From the NCBI GenBank assembly GCA_947623225.1, contig CANQGO010000009.1:1-61774 (forward strand): 61,774 bases of DNA, written 5' to 3'. Below, in pieces: positions 28,237-36,939 of this stretch (the stretch's first letter is position 1; each line of letters begins with the position of its first letter). Position numbers and translations under genes: made by a program. The stretch comes from an uncultured Clostridia bacterium. GTDB taxonomy: Bacteria; Bacillota; Clostridia; Christensenellales; CAG-314. The notes beneath the pieces are model-generated. The model saw only the letters and a program-made list of their open reading frames with translations, did no database searches and was not told the origin of the DNA.

Positions 28237-29706
28237 TTATGCAGCAGTGTAGGTCAACGCATCTTCAAACAGGTTCAATGCGCCGGCTTTTTCGACTTTA
28301 ACTTTAGCGTTTTTTCCGCCATCGAGGCCGAACTCAGCACCGCTGGGCCAACCCGTAGGACCGGCTGCATTTTCCGTACCTACAACGACTTTGAACTCAA
28401 GTTCTTGTCCGATGAACGCGCTCATTTTAAGCGTGAACGTCTTTCTGTCGGTAGAAGCATCCATAGGATTAGTGCCGTCCCAAGCGATATCGCCGATACC
28501 GGAACCGCAAAGGAATACTTTGACACCTGCGGGCAGTGCAGCGGAGAAAGTAACTGTGAATGTAACTTCAACCGGAGTACCGAGCTCAAGGACTTTGCCT
28601 TCAGCCTTAGTGATATCGATACCTTCCTCTGCGCCCTTGAAGGACGAACCGGTCAGGTCGACATAAGAGCCGCCGTCGCCTTCGGAAATACCAACAACGC
28701 AGTTTCCGCCGTTCAGTTTGATTTGGATCGCGTTAGTAACAATTCCGTAATAGTCCCAAACAGAGGGTTCTGCGATCTCTTTTCCTTCCGCATCGACAGG
28801 TTTCTTGTCTCCAAGTCCTGTGGGGAATACTACCGCTGACCAGTCAATCGATTCCGCTGCGATGATGGAGTCTACATGGACGGAATAGCTCACAATTGCA
28901 GTAATGGAAGTGTTTCTCGTTGCCTCGCTTACCGCTTTCTTGTCCGCCGTGCTGACAGTCGTGCCCCAATTGTCGAAGAATCCGCCGACAATGTACACTA
29001 CCGTCTTATCTGTGAAGAGTTCGTTGTTAGCGGCGAAGTTCAATCTGAGATCGATATCCTCTACGGGAACGGGTGCACCGAGTTTGCCGGAGAATTCCCA
29101 CTCACCGACGAACAGAGCCTTGCCGGATTCTGCATTTGCCAAAGCACCGGTAACGTTGCCGTTTTCGCCGTCGCCCTTGGTTACGTTGTAGGCCTCATTG
29201 CCCCAGTTGACGCCGAGTTTAGAACTGTCTTGTCCGCTCGCTTGGTTGTAACCTATTACAAGTTTGTACTCATCTGTACCGCTGGTACCGAGAGAGGTTC
29301 CGAAGTTCTCAAACGGAACAAGTACGTAATAAGTTGTAGAAGTGCCCAGTTGCTTGAGTTCGTAAGCCAAACTATCAGCACCCGTTTTCCAACCGGTCAC
29401 GCCGCCTACGAAGTAGTATGCAGAATAACTGGTGTCGATGCCTTCAGTATGCTTGATCGTCCAATACAGAGTCACTTTGCCGTCTTCTGTAGGAATATCG
29501 CCCGCTTCCGGTGCCTGAGGTGTAGACTCGTGTCCCGGGCACTTCTCTTTGCATGCCTCTTCCGTACAGTCTTTGTTTGTGCATTTGCCGCATGTCTCGC
29601 ACTTGCTGGTGCACTCGTGCTTCTTGCAAGCCGCAAGAACGAATACGCAAGATACTACCAGTGCAAGAACGATCAATACTGACAAAATTCTTTTTGCGTT
29701 TTTCAT
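28237..29706 (-). CDS. Lipoprotein with Cys-rich N-terminal knuckle and starch-binding-like C-terminal domain
   Basis: A 489-residue surface lipoprotein (lipobox VLAAC) and first gene of the cluster. Directly after the anchor Cys comes a 30-residue segment with eight more cysteines plus histidines (CTSKCETCGKCTNKDC and on to CPGHE), a pattern that could bind metal or form disulfides. The C-terminal domain (about 365-470) has FTVTFSAALPAGVKVFLCGSG and AFIGQELEFKVVVG, resembling CBM20/CBM26-type starch-binding folds, so it may capture starch. It is less GC-biased than its neighbours. Transcription starts at 29992-30020 with a long leader; a terminator-like hairpin follows the stop. Confidence 0.75.
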   Translation of the reverse strand: MKNAKRILSVLIVLALVVSCVFVLAACKKHECTSKCETCGKCTNKDCTEEACKEKCPGHESTPQAPEAGDIPTEDGKVTLYWTIKHTEGIDTSYSAYYFVGGVTGWKTGADSLAYELKQLGTSTTYYVLVPFENFGTSLGTSGTDEYKLVIGYNQASGQDSSKLGVNWGNEAYNVTKGDGENGNVTGALANAESGKALFVGEWEFSGKLGAPVPVEDIDLRLNFAANNELFTDKTVVYIVGGFFDNWGTTVSTADKKAVSEATRNTSITAIVSYSVHVDSIIAAESIDWSAVVFPTGLGDKKPVDAEGKEIAEPSVWDYYGIVTNAIQIKLNGGNCVVGISEGDGGSYVDLTGSSFKGAEEGIDITKAEGKVLELGTPVEVTFTVTFSAALPAGVKVFLCGSGIGDIAWDGTNPMDASTDRKTFTLKMSAFIGQELEFKVVVGTENAAGPTGWPSGAEFGLDGGKNAKVKVEKAGALNLFEDALTYTAA

Positions 29707-29788
29707 GTTTTTCTCCTCTTATATTTTTTTATTTCTTCCGCTTACGCGGTCAAAACCGATCCTATGCGCGCCCACCGTAATATATACG

Positions 29789-29878
29789 GTCCACATGCTT
29801 TTCGTGCCTTATCAACATTCCCCGACTGATAGTCCACGTGCTTTTCGTTTCCGGAAACGAAAAGCCGCCTGCAGGCGG
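29789..29878. repeat. Palindromes and direct repeats in the amylolytic operon leader
   Basis: A perfect 26-nt palindrome (29840-29865, arms of 13 nt, centre CCGG) abuts a 14-nt palindrome (29865-29878, centre TGCA). A 17-nt sequence at 29789-29805 recurs at 29832-29848 with one change. The elements lie in the transcribed leader of the starch cluster. The first palindrome resembles a LacI-family operator with a central CG; alternatively the pair may be competing RNA hairpins. Confidence 0.75.
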
Positions 29879-29991
29879 TCCCTGCATCGTCGCGCTTATT
29901 CACTTGTGCACAGTCGCGCCTCGACAAAAAGTAACAAAATGCCCCTTTCGTACCGCTTTGTCCATAATGATGGCACAATTGTACATATAGA

Positions 29992-30020
29992 ATTTTACAC
30001 CTATAAGCCTATTCTTTCAA
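29992..30020 (-). promoter_or_regulatory. Promoter of the amylolytic/maltodextrin cluster
   Basis: TTGAAA (30015-30020), 17 bp, TAAAAT (29992-29997) on the minus strand. It is the only good sigma-A match seen upstream of the cluster. Confidence 0.72.
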
Positions 30021-30082
30021 TATCTATGGGGATAAATGAAAACAAAAGTTGCAAGTTCATTATTGAGAGCGAAAATATAATG

Positions 30083-30120
30083 AAAATATTATGAAAATGT
30101 TCGCCAAACGCAAGGCGAAC
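30083..30120 (-). terminator. Terminator of the phosphopantetheinyl transferase gene
   Basis: A 7-bp stem (30099-30105 with 30114-30120) with an 8-nt loop, followed on the minus strand by ATTTTCATAATATTTT. Confidence 0.72.
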
Positions 30121-30135
30121 TATATATAGACTATA

Positions 30136-30735
30136 TCAGTACGCTATAGCGAGGGAGAAGTGCTCGTCGCCTACGCGAACTATCTCGGCGACGGTCTCGG
30201 CGCAGACAGGCTCGGACTGGCGGGAGATATCTCCGACCATGCCGCGGTACTTGAAGGTGGCTTCCTTGGCGGACCAGCGTTCGGCGAGGTAGAGTTTGCC
30301 CTGCTCCTTCAGGGAGAGGAAGCGGCGGTATTCCTTGGCGGACAGGATACGCCGAGCGAGGCGGTCGGGGTCGGTGAAGGCGGACAGAGCCTGCAGGTCC
30401 ATACCTATGGGGTGCTCGTACAGGGCTACGGCTGCGACGTTGGAGCTATGGCTCAGGGAAAAGCGGATGGGCATCTCGGGGCAGATCCACATGCCGTTGG
30501 ACTCGCGGCGAATGTTCCAGTGCTCCACGCCCGTGCCTATGCGCTCGTTGAGAGCCATATCCAGCAGGTGCCAGACTGCATAGCGTTGGGCACGCAGCAG
30601 GGGGGCTTGCGTATTGCGAACGTACCACTCGCGCTGTATGGGCACGAGCGGATATACGGGAGCGGGACCATCGAAGCGCACCACCCATACGGTGGCGGGA
30701 CCCATGGGTATCTTGTCCAGGCATGAGTATTCCAT
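30136..30735 (-). CDS. 4'-phosphopantetheinyl transferase, Sfp-like, leaderless
   Basis: A 199-residue enzyme that would transfer phosphopantetheine from CoA to carrier proteins. Family motifs are FSLSHSSNVAAVAL, the Mg-binding IGMDLQ (residues 110-115; usually GxDxE) and WSAKEATFK (154-162). The Glu-to-Gln change in the metal motif is unusual, though the WxxKEA motif is intact. The ATG at 30735 is 6 nt after a TACAAT -10 box, so the mRNA should be leaderless; no Shine-Dalgarno is visible. No carrier-protein or synthase gene is nearby. Confidence 0.85.
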   Translation of the reverse strand: MEYSCLDKIPMGPATVWVVRFDGPAPVYPLVPIQREWYVRNTQAPLLRAQRYAVWHLLDMALNERIGTGVEHWNIRRESNGMWICPEMPIRFSLSHSSNVAAVALYEHPIGMDLQALSAFTDPDRLARRILSAKEYRRFLSLKEQGKLYLAERWSAKEATFKYRGMVGDISRQSEPVCAETVAEIVRVGDEHFSLAIAY

Positions 30736-30741
30736 AAGATA

Positions 30742-30770
30742 ATTGTAGCACCGCTTTGCCGCTCCGTCAA
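30742..30770 (-). promoter_or_regulatory. Promoter producing a leaderless mRNA for the phosphopantetheinyl transferase
   Basis: TTGACG (30765-30770), 17 bp, TACAAT (30742-30747) on the minus strand. The predicted start falls on the ATG at 30735. Confidence 0.78.
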
Positions 30771-30784
30771 CCGACAGTCGGAGG

Positions 30785-31384
30785 CTATTTCTTGAGGTAC
30801 TTGCTCGCCTTGCCCTCCTTGACGGTGAGGTAGCTGCGCCCGATGCCGAATGTGCCCTCCGGCATGTCCTTGTCCACGGTGGTGCCGCACGCCACGAAGC
30901 AGCCGTCGCCCATACGTAGCGGAGCGACGAGGCAGGAGTTGCAGCCGATGAAGCAGTCCTCGCCTATCTCGGTATGGTGCTTGGCTCTGCCGTCGAAGTT
31001 GACGAATACGGTGCCGCAGCCTATATTGGTCCGCGCGCCCACGGCGGCGTCGCCTATGTAGCTGAGGTGTGCCGCCTTCACGCCCTCTGCCAGAGTGCTG
31101 TGCTTGATCTCGACGAAGTTGCCTACCCGACAGTCGTCGCCCACTACCGCTCCGTCGCGAAGGTGTGCACACGGTCCCACCGTACAGCGATCGCCCACGG
31201 TACTGTCCACTATACGCGAGGCGCGTATGTGCGTGTCCCTGCCTATAGCGGAGTCGCACACGTAGCTGAAGCTGCCCACCACGCAGCCGTCGCCCAGCAC
31301 CGTATCTCCCTTGACCACGGCGTACGGTTCTATCGTCACGCCATCGCCTACGCGGACGGTGTCATCCAATATGTAATCAGACAA
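30785..31384 (-). CDS. Stand-alone GlmU-type left-handed beta-helix acyltransferase domain
   Basis: A 199-residue hexapeptide-repeat protein matching only the acetyltransferase half of GlmU. Matching segments are VGPCAHLRDGAVVGDDCRVGNFVEIKHS, AHLSYIGDAAVG, NIGCGTVFVNFDGRAKH (catalytic-His region) and FIGCNSCLVAPLRMGDG. The N-terminal uridylyltransferase domain of bifunctional GlmU (about 230 residues) is absent, and no separate copy is in the window. It starts at TTG 31384 with GGAG 6 nt upstream. It follows spoIIE by 22 nt, so it may be co-transcribed with sporulation genes and could act in spore envelope sugar synthesis (inference). Confidence 0.85.
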   Translation of the reverse strand: MSDYILDDTVRVGDGVTIEPYAVVKGDTVLGDGCVVGSFSYVCDSAIGRDTHIRASRIVDSTVGDRCTVGPCAHLRDGAVVGDDCRVGNFVEIKHSTLAEGVKAAHLSYIGDAAVGARTNIGCGTVFVNFDGRAKHHTEIGEDCFIGCNSCLVAPLRMGDGCFVACGTTVDKDMPEGTFGIGRSYLTVKEGKASKYLKK

Positions 31385-31406
31385 TATATACTCCTTATTA
31401 TATATA

Positions 31407-33686
31407 CTATGCCAGTTTAGCCACCACCACCGTCATGTCGTCGGTCGGCGTACCGCCGCACTGCTTGAGAGCCTTGGACATGAGAGTCTCGGCTATGCTC
31501 TGGGGTACGCATAGCGATACCTGAGCGAACTCGCGAGCGATGAGCTCCGGGTCGCGGAAGCAGTCCGCCACGCCGTCGGACATGAGCACGACTATATCGC
31601 CGCCGATCAGTGCCTTTTTGGTGACGGAGGGGGTCATCTCCTCCAGTACGCCCAGCGGAAGGCTGCTGCCGTTGACTATCTGCACCTTCCCCTCCGTGCG
31701 CACGAGTCCGGAGCACGAGCCCAACTTGATAAAGTCGGCAAGACCGTTGTACAAGTCCAGCACCACCATATCCACCGCGCAGAATATCTCGTTGCCGCTG
31801 CCCACGAGCAGTTTGTTCACACAGGAGAGTATGGTATCGTTGTCAAATCCGGCACGATAGAAGCTCTCCACCAACTCTATAGAGGTAGCGGACATTTTCT
31901 CCGCCTTGGCACCGCTGCCCATGCCGTCGCACAGGGCTATGATACACTTGCCGTTGTCGGTGCGGGTGACGGTATGAGTATCGCCGCTGACCTCGTTGCC
32001 TTGCTTGGGCACGGAGCTGACGCCGAAGGAGACGCTGTATCTCGGCTTGACGGCGAGCAGTACATTGACCCAGGCGTCGCTGTCCGTGCGCTCTATACGC
32101 TCCACCGCCACGTTCTGCTTGAGCACGCTGCCCACCACCTTCTCTATAGTCTCCGTATCAGTATCCTTGGCGGACACGGTCAGTGCCACCGTCACGGTTT
32201 CCTTCTGCCGTGCGATGACGGCTCCGCAGCAGAGGATATTGTGAAAGACCAACTTCTCCACCAATTCGCTCTCCCGCGTACTGTCGCACAACATTCGATT
32301 CTTGGTCTCGTCGGCGAGTTGCATGAGCAGATCGGACACTCCGCCCATCTGCTCGCCCAGCAACGCTTTGCCCTTGTCCGCCTGTATGGCGCGCTCGCGG
32401 TAGCCGCGATAGGTCTCGGACTGGGCATTGACCTCACTGAGCAGAGCGGACACTCGGTCACAGCGCACGGTCAGTGCCTGAGGTACGTCGAGAATGGTAC
32501 ACTTACCGCGTTTAACTGCGCAAGTTGTCAGGTTCAATAGGCTCTGTTCCGTCTGTCGCATATCCTGCCGCCAGCAGCGTGTGCGGGACGGGCAGTCCTT
32601 GCACACCACGTCCGAGCACTGCCTGACTATGGCGCGCTGAGCCTCCTCCGCGGACACGGTGCCTGCCGACATGGTGAAGAAGGCGTTCTTCATAGACAGG
32701 AATATGTCCGACAGGCGCAGCAGTCTGCGCGACAGCGTATCTCCCATCTTCTGCACCACGCTCTGACTCAGATACCTGTCCGCGCTGCCCGAGCAGTAGT
32801 CGCGTATGTACGCGTACACTCTGCCGGGGACGACGGCGAATACCAGTGCGGATGCGAACGTCGGAGCCAACGACGCCACGTCGAAGCCGCCGTGCAGGTT
32901 GAGAAAGTAGCCGAGCAGTATATCCGCAGCCAGTACTCCCACCGCGGCGAGGTACCTGCTCACCTTGCCCAGCGTCACCGCCATGAGCGCGGCGACGGCA
33001 CAGTACACGCAGCAACCGTATTCGCCCGTAGCCAATATATTGCCTATCCCCGCCAACACCGCCATGCACAGGCACACCCTGTCTCCGAGGCAGGTCGCGG
33101 CGAACAGCAACGCCGCCGGCACCACAAAGTATATCAACTCCAGCCGTCCGAACGAGACGAGGGACAGGCAGTAGGACGCCACCGCGCAAAATATCCCCAT
33201 GCACACCGCCTCATCCGCGGCGGGACGATAGTTCAGTCCGCGTACGAACAGCGCGCGGAAGGTGTATATGCTCACGTAGGCAAACGCTATCCCGCATGCG
33301 GCATATACGAAGCGGTCGAACAGGTCAAAATACCCCTTGAATGCGTACGCTATATAGAATACGTTCGCCGCCGTCAGGTACAGCAGCAGCGGCAGTTTGC
33401 CGATCTTGCGCTTGGCTATGCGGTGCACCGTCACGAACAACATCATGACCGCCGTGCGCACTCCCGCCTGTAGCAGGTTGTACACGCCGAATACCGCGCT
33501 CGAGCCAAGATACACCGTCGCCGCCACCACGGGGTGCACGGAGTACAGTGCCCCTACGAATAGTCCAAAGGCTATATTGCCGTCCAGTGCCGTCCCTGCC
33601 GCCACCGCCAGTGCCGCATACATTACGCACATGCACACCGACTTGGCGGTCAGTCCCTTTCTGAGGTTCTTCCAACGCAACTTCAT
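31407..33686 (-). CDS. spoIIE: Stage II sporulation protein E (PP2C phosphatase)
   Basis: A 759-residue membrane phosphatase that dephosphorylates SpoIIAA and so activates sigma-F in the forespore. About ten N-terminal transmembrane helices (to about 300) precede a regulatory region with a cysteine cluster (CKDCPSRTRCW) and the PP2C domain. Metal-binding motifs are ALCDGMGSGAKA and VLMSDGVADC, with PTDDMTVVVAKL at the end. The ATG at 33686 has a GAGAGGA site; an in-frame TTG seven codons earlier is weaker. A TTACAA and TAACAT pair lies upstream with a 21-bp spacer, like the long-spacer spoIIE promoter of B. subtilis, but the match is weak. Confidence 0.93.
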   Translation of the reverse strand: MKLRWKNLRKGLTAKSVCMCVMYAALAVAAGTALDGNIAFGLFVGALYSVHPVVAATVYLGSSAVFGVYNLLQAGVRTAVMMLFVTVHRIAKRKIGKLPLLLYLTAANVFYIAYAFKGYFDLFDRFVYAACGIAFAYVSIYTFRALFVRGLNYRPAADEAVCMGIFCAVASYCLSLVSFGRLELIYFVVPAALLFAATCLGDRVCLCMAVLAGIGNILATGEYGCCVYCAVAALMAVTLGKVSRYLAAVGVLAADILLGYFLNLHGGFDVASLAPTFASALVFAVVPGRVYAYIRDYCSGSADRYLSQSVVQKMGDTLSRRLLRLSDIFLSMKNAFFTMSAGTVSAEEAQRAIVRQCSDVVCKDCPSRTRCWRQDMRQTEQSLLNLTTCAVKRGKCTILDVPQALTVRCDRVSALLSEVNAQSETYRGYRERAIQADKGKALLGEQMGGVSDLLMQLADETKNRMLCDSTRESELVEKLVFHNILCCGAVIARQKETVTVALTVSAKDTDTETIEKVVGSVLKQNVAVERIERTDSDAWVNVLLAVKPRYSVSFGVSSVPKQGNEVSGDTHTVTRTDNGKCIIALCDGMGSGAKAEKMSATSIELVESFYRAGFDNDTILSCVNKLLVGSGNEIFCAVDMVVLDLYNGLADFIKLGSCSGLVRTEGKVQIVNGSSLPLGVLEEMTPSVTKKALIGGDIVVLMSDGVADCFRDPELIAREFAQVSLCVPQSIAETLMSKALKQCGGTPTDDMTVVVAKLA

Positions 33687-33784
33687 CCGTCCTCTCCCAT
33701 AGAGCAAGTGTCTACTATGTTACAGGACGGAGCGAGCGGATATTTGTAATAATATATCGGGTTATGACAGACTTTGTAGGAGCG

Positions 33785-34288
33785 TCACAGCACCCGACAC
33801 AGCAGACACGCCGCCACAGCCCCCAGCAGGTTGCACGCCAGTGCTATGGGTATCGCCCAGCCGGTATGCCGCACCTTGGTCCCGGCGAAGTATACCGACG
33901 CCACGTAAAATACCGTTTCGCTACTACCCATTATGACGCTCGCGCACCTGCCTATGTAGCTGTCCGTGCCGTAGGTATTGTACACGTCCGTCAGTATGGC
34001 GAGACTGCCGCTGCCGCTGAACGGGCGCAGGAGTATCAGCTGTACCACCTCCTGCGGTATGCCCAGCAGGCTGAAGGGCGGAGCCAATATTTTCGTTATA
34101 TACACGTCCGCTCCGCTCGCGTGCAGGGCGTTCACCATCACAAATACCGCCGCCAGGTACGGAAATACCGACAGCGACAGGTCTATCGACTTCTTCGCGC
34201 CGCATACGAAGCCGTCGTATACGTTGACGCGCTTGACCAGCCCCGTCACCAGCACGGCTATGAGCAATATGGGCAGTACGTAGTTCAT
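33785..34288 (-). CDS. spmB: Spore maturation protein B
   Basis: A 167-residue membrane protein of the nucleoside-recognition/SpmB family, involved with SpmA in spore core dehydration. Recognisable segments are LRPFSGSGSLAILTDVYNTYG and MGSSETVFYVASVYFAGT. The ATG at 34288 overlaps the spmA stop (ATGA), indicating coupled translation. It lies directly upstream of spoIIE, about 100 nt apart. Confidence 0.92.
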   Translation of the reverse strand: MNYVLPILLIAVLVTGLVKRVNVYDGFVCGAKKSIDLSLSVFPYLAAVFVMVNALHASGADVYITKILAPPFSLLGIPQEVVQLILLRPFSGSGSLAILTDVYNTYGTDSYIGRCASVIMGSSETVFYVASVYFAGTKVRHTGWAIPIALACNLLGAVAACLLCRVL

Positions 34289-34839
34289 CGTGCCCTGCCG
34301 TATGCGCAAAATACCAACGCCACTCCGCACAGCGACGTGAGTGCCGTAGCGATGAGGTTAGGCAGGAGTATGTCCGACGGCGCGGCAGAGCCAAGCGACG
34401 CACGCAGCCCGATGACCGTCGTGGGAATGAGTTGGATGCTCGAGGCGTTGATGACGAACAGCATCGCACCGCTGCGCGACAAGGTGTCCCCCTTCTCCGT
34501 CTCGCGTATGGCGGATATGGCGGAGGGCGTGGCGGCATTGCCCACGCCCAGCATATTCGAAGCCATATTCAGCGAGATATACTGCTCCGCGGCACGGGAC
34601 ACCCGCCCGTACAGCCACCTGTTCAGCGGGGCAAAGCACTTGGCAAGCCCCTCCACCAGACGGCACCTGTCCGCCACCTCGAATATGCCCAACCACAGAC
34701 AGTATATGCCCATCAGCGAGATGGTGGTCGTCACCGCCTGAGTACAGCCGTCCAGACACACCTTGAGCACGTTCTGCGGCTGCGCCACCGTCAATACAGC
34801 CAACGCGACCACCGTGATCACCGTCCATACCGTGTTCAT
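34285..34839 (-). CDS. spmA: Spore maturation protein A
   Basis: A 184-residue membrane protein of the SpmA family, partner of SpmB. Typical segments are WLGIFEVADRCRLVEGLAK, NMASNMLGVGNAATPSAISA and FVINASSIQLIPTTVIGLRA. The ATG at 34839 is chosen over an in-frame TTG at 34860. A TTGACA lies about 45 nt upstream, but the matching -10 is poor, as expected if a sporulation sigma factor is used. Confidence 0.92.
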   Translation of the reverse strand: MNTVWTVITVVALAVLTVAQPQNVLKVCLDGCTQAVTTTISLMGIYCLWLGIFEVADRCRLVEGLAKCFAPLNRWLYGRVSRAAEQYISLNMASNMLGVGNAATPSAISAIRETEKGDTLSRSGAMLFVINASSIQLIPTTVIGLRASLGSAAPSDILLPNLIATALTSLCGVALVFCAYGRAR

Positions 34840-34933
34840 CTGCCCATACCTGCCATACAAGTAGTGTATTGTCGTATTTTGTCAAATATTACGTGCAAAA
34901 TTGCCCTCTTTTTGCCCGTACGAAACTTTTTTA

Positions 34934-34962
34934 TTTACAAACGCCATAAAAACATATATAAT
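34934..34962 (+). promoter_or_regulatory. Promoter of the metG-tatD-queH operon
   Basis: TTTACA (34934-34939), 17 bp, TATAAT (34957-34962). The leader is about 45 nt, too short for a T-box. Confidence 0.8.
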
Positions 34963-35013
34963 ATATTGGAAAATACCCCTTCGCATATAGCAAAGGGACT
35001 CGAGAGGTGCACA

Positions 35014-36939
35014 ATGAGCAAAAAACCCACTTACTATATCACAACGCCCATATACTACAGCAGCGGCAGCTTCCACCTCGGACACTGCTATACCACGGTG
35101 ATATGCGACGCCATAGCACGCTTCAGAAGGATGGACGGCTATGACGTATTTTACCTGACCGGTACCGACGAGCACGGTCAGAAGGTCCAGCAGAAGGCGG
35201 AAGCCGCAGGCGTCAGCCCGCAGCAGTACGTGGACGGGCTGTACGACCAGATCACACGGCTGTGGAAGGCGTTGAATATCAGCTACGACAAGTTCATACG
35301 CACCACCGACGACTACCACGAGCGCACCGTACAGAAGATATACGAGAAGTTGCTCGCGCAGGGCGATATATACAAGTCCACCTACGAGGGCTGGTACTGC
35401 ACGCCTTGCGAGAGTTTCTGGACGGAGAGCCAACTCCACGACGGCAAGTGCCCCGACTGCGGCAGAGAGGTCAAGTTGCAAAAGGAAGAAAGCTACTTCT
35501 TCCGCCTCAGCAACTACGCCGACAGGCTCATCGCTTTCTACGAGAGCCATCCCGACTTCATCAGCCCCAAGTCCCGTATGAACGAGATGATCAACAACTT
35601 CATCAAGCCCGGACTTAAGGACCTGTGCATATCCCGCACCACCTTCGACTGGGGCGTGAAGTTGCCCTTCGACCCCAAGCACGTGGCATACGTGTGGGTG
35701 GACGCCCTCGCCAACTATATCACCGCGCTGGGCTATTTGCAGGAGGACCACGCGCTATTCGACAAGTACTGGCCCGCAGACCTGCATCTTGTGGGCAAGG
35801 AGATAGTACGCTTCCACACCATCGTCTGGCCCGCACTGCTCATGGCCCTCGACCTTCCCATGCCCAAGCAGGTGTACGGTCACGGCTGGTTGCTCTTCGG
35901 CAATGACAAGATGAGCAAGTCCAAGGGCAACGTCGTCGACCCCTTCGTACTGACCGCCCGCTACGGCGCGGACGTCATTCGCTACTTCCTGCTGCGCGAG
36001 ATACCATTCGGCAGCGACGGAACGTATACCAACGAGGCCCTGCTCACCCGTACCAATGCCGACCTGGTCAATGACCTCGGCAACCTCGTCAGCCGCACTA
36101 CCGCCATGGTGACTCAGTACTTCGGCGGTCAGGTGCCTCAGCTGGGCGAGTATACCGACCTCGACCGCGAGTTGATATCCCTGTGCACCGAGACTCTGCC
36201 TCGCGTGCGCGCGGACATGGAGCAACTCTCCGCTCCCGACGCTCTCGCGGATATATTCAGAATAGTCCAGCGTGCCAACAAGTACATAGACGAGACTATG
36301 CCTTGGGCACTGAACAAAAACGGCGATACCGTCCGCCTCGGCACCGTGCTGTACGTACTGACCGAGTGCATTCGCTTCGCCGCCACGTTGCTCACCCCCT
36401 TCATCCCCGATACCGCGGCACGCATATTCGACAAACTCGGCATGCCCCTGCCTCACGACTTCGGCGGCCTTGCCGATTTCGGCGGTACCCCGTCTGGCAC
36501 AGCCGTGCACAAGGGCGACAACCTCTTCAACCGTATAGACGTGGACAGAGAACTGCAGGAGCTGGACAAGCTGGCAGAGCAGCAAGCCGCCGAGACTCCC
36601 GCTCAGCCGCAGCAGGACGCCATCACCATAGAGGACTTCTCCCGCATACAGCTACGCACCGCCGAGGTCATAGCCTGCGAGAAGGTGGCTAAGAGCGACA
36701 AGTTGCTGCTGCTCAAGTTGCGCGTCGGCGACGAAGTGCGCCAGGTGGTCAGTGGTATAGCCTCCTGCTATACCCCCGAGTACCTCGTGGGCAAGACCGT
36801 CGTGCTGGTCAGCAACCTCAAACCCGCCAGGATACGCGGCGTGGAGTCCAACGGCATGATACTGTGCGCCTCCGACGGCAAGCAGATAGTATTCGTCACC
36901 CCGGAAAAGGATATCCCCTCCGGCACCACAGTCAGATGA
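35014..36939 (+). CDS. metG: Methionyl-tRNA synthetase with C-terminal tRNA-binding domain
   Basis: A 641-residue class I synthetase. The HIGH motif is HLGHCYT and the KMSKS loop DKMSKSKGN. A knuckle with two zinc-binding CxxC pairs (CTPCESFW, CPDCGRE) identifies the class. The C-terminal EMAP/Trbp111-like domain (FSRIQLRTAEVIACEKV to the end) aids tRNA binding and dimerisation. GAGAGG precedes the ATG at 35014; the frame is open far upstream (to 34432), but that part is antisense to spmA. The stop overlaps the tatD ATG. Confidence 0.97.
   Translation: MSKKPTYYITTPIYYSSGSFHLGHCYTTVICDAIARFRRMDGYDVFYLTGTDEHGQKVQQKAEAAGVSPQQYVDGLYDQITRLWKALNISYDKFIRTTDDYHERTVQKIYEKLLAQGDIYKSTYEGWYCTPCESFWTESQLHDGKCPDCGREVKLQKEESYFFRLSNYADRLIAFYESHPDFISPKSRMNEMINNFIKPGLKDLCISRTTFDWGVKLPFDPKHVAYVWVDALANYITALGYLQEDHALFDKYWPADLHLVGKEIVRFHTIVWPALLMALDLPMPKQVYGHGWLLFGNDKMSKSKGNVVDPFVLTARYGADVIRYFLLREIPFGSDGTYTNEALLTRTNADLVNDLGNLVSRTTAMVTQYFGGQVPQLGEYTDLDRELISLCTETLPRVRADMEQLSAPDALADIFRIVQRANKYIDETMPWALNKNGDTVRLGTVLYVLTECIRFAATLLTPFIPDTAARIFDKLGMPLPHDFGGLADFGGTPSGTAVHKGDNLFNRIDVDRELQELDKLAEQQAAETPAQPQQDAITIEDFSRIQLRTAEVIACEKVAKSDKLLLLKLRVGDEVRQVVSGIASCYTPEYLVGKTVVLVSNLKPARIRGVESNGMILCASDGKQIVFVTPEKDIPSGTTVR

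Larger units (their letters stand above)
29707..30098. other. Long noncoding leader region of the amylolytic cluster
   Basis: No convincing gene is present. The region holds the promoter at 29992-30020 and, downstream of it, a leader of about 280 nt with two palindromes and a direct repeat. It ends in an AAGAGGAGAAA ribosome site for the first lipoprotein gene. The AT-rich part near 30021-30098 separates it from the terminator of the phosphopantetheinyl transferase gene. Confidence 0.7.

Noticed and set aside
34432-35013. Upstream extension of the metG frame
   Set aside because: It is antisense to spmA and upstream of the metG promoter; the ATG at 35014 has a proper ribosome site and begins the family-typical sequence.
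34963-35013. T-box leader for metG
   Set aside because: The leader is only about 45 nt and lacks a T-box sequence or terminator.
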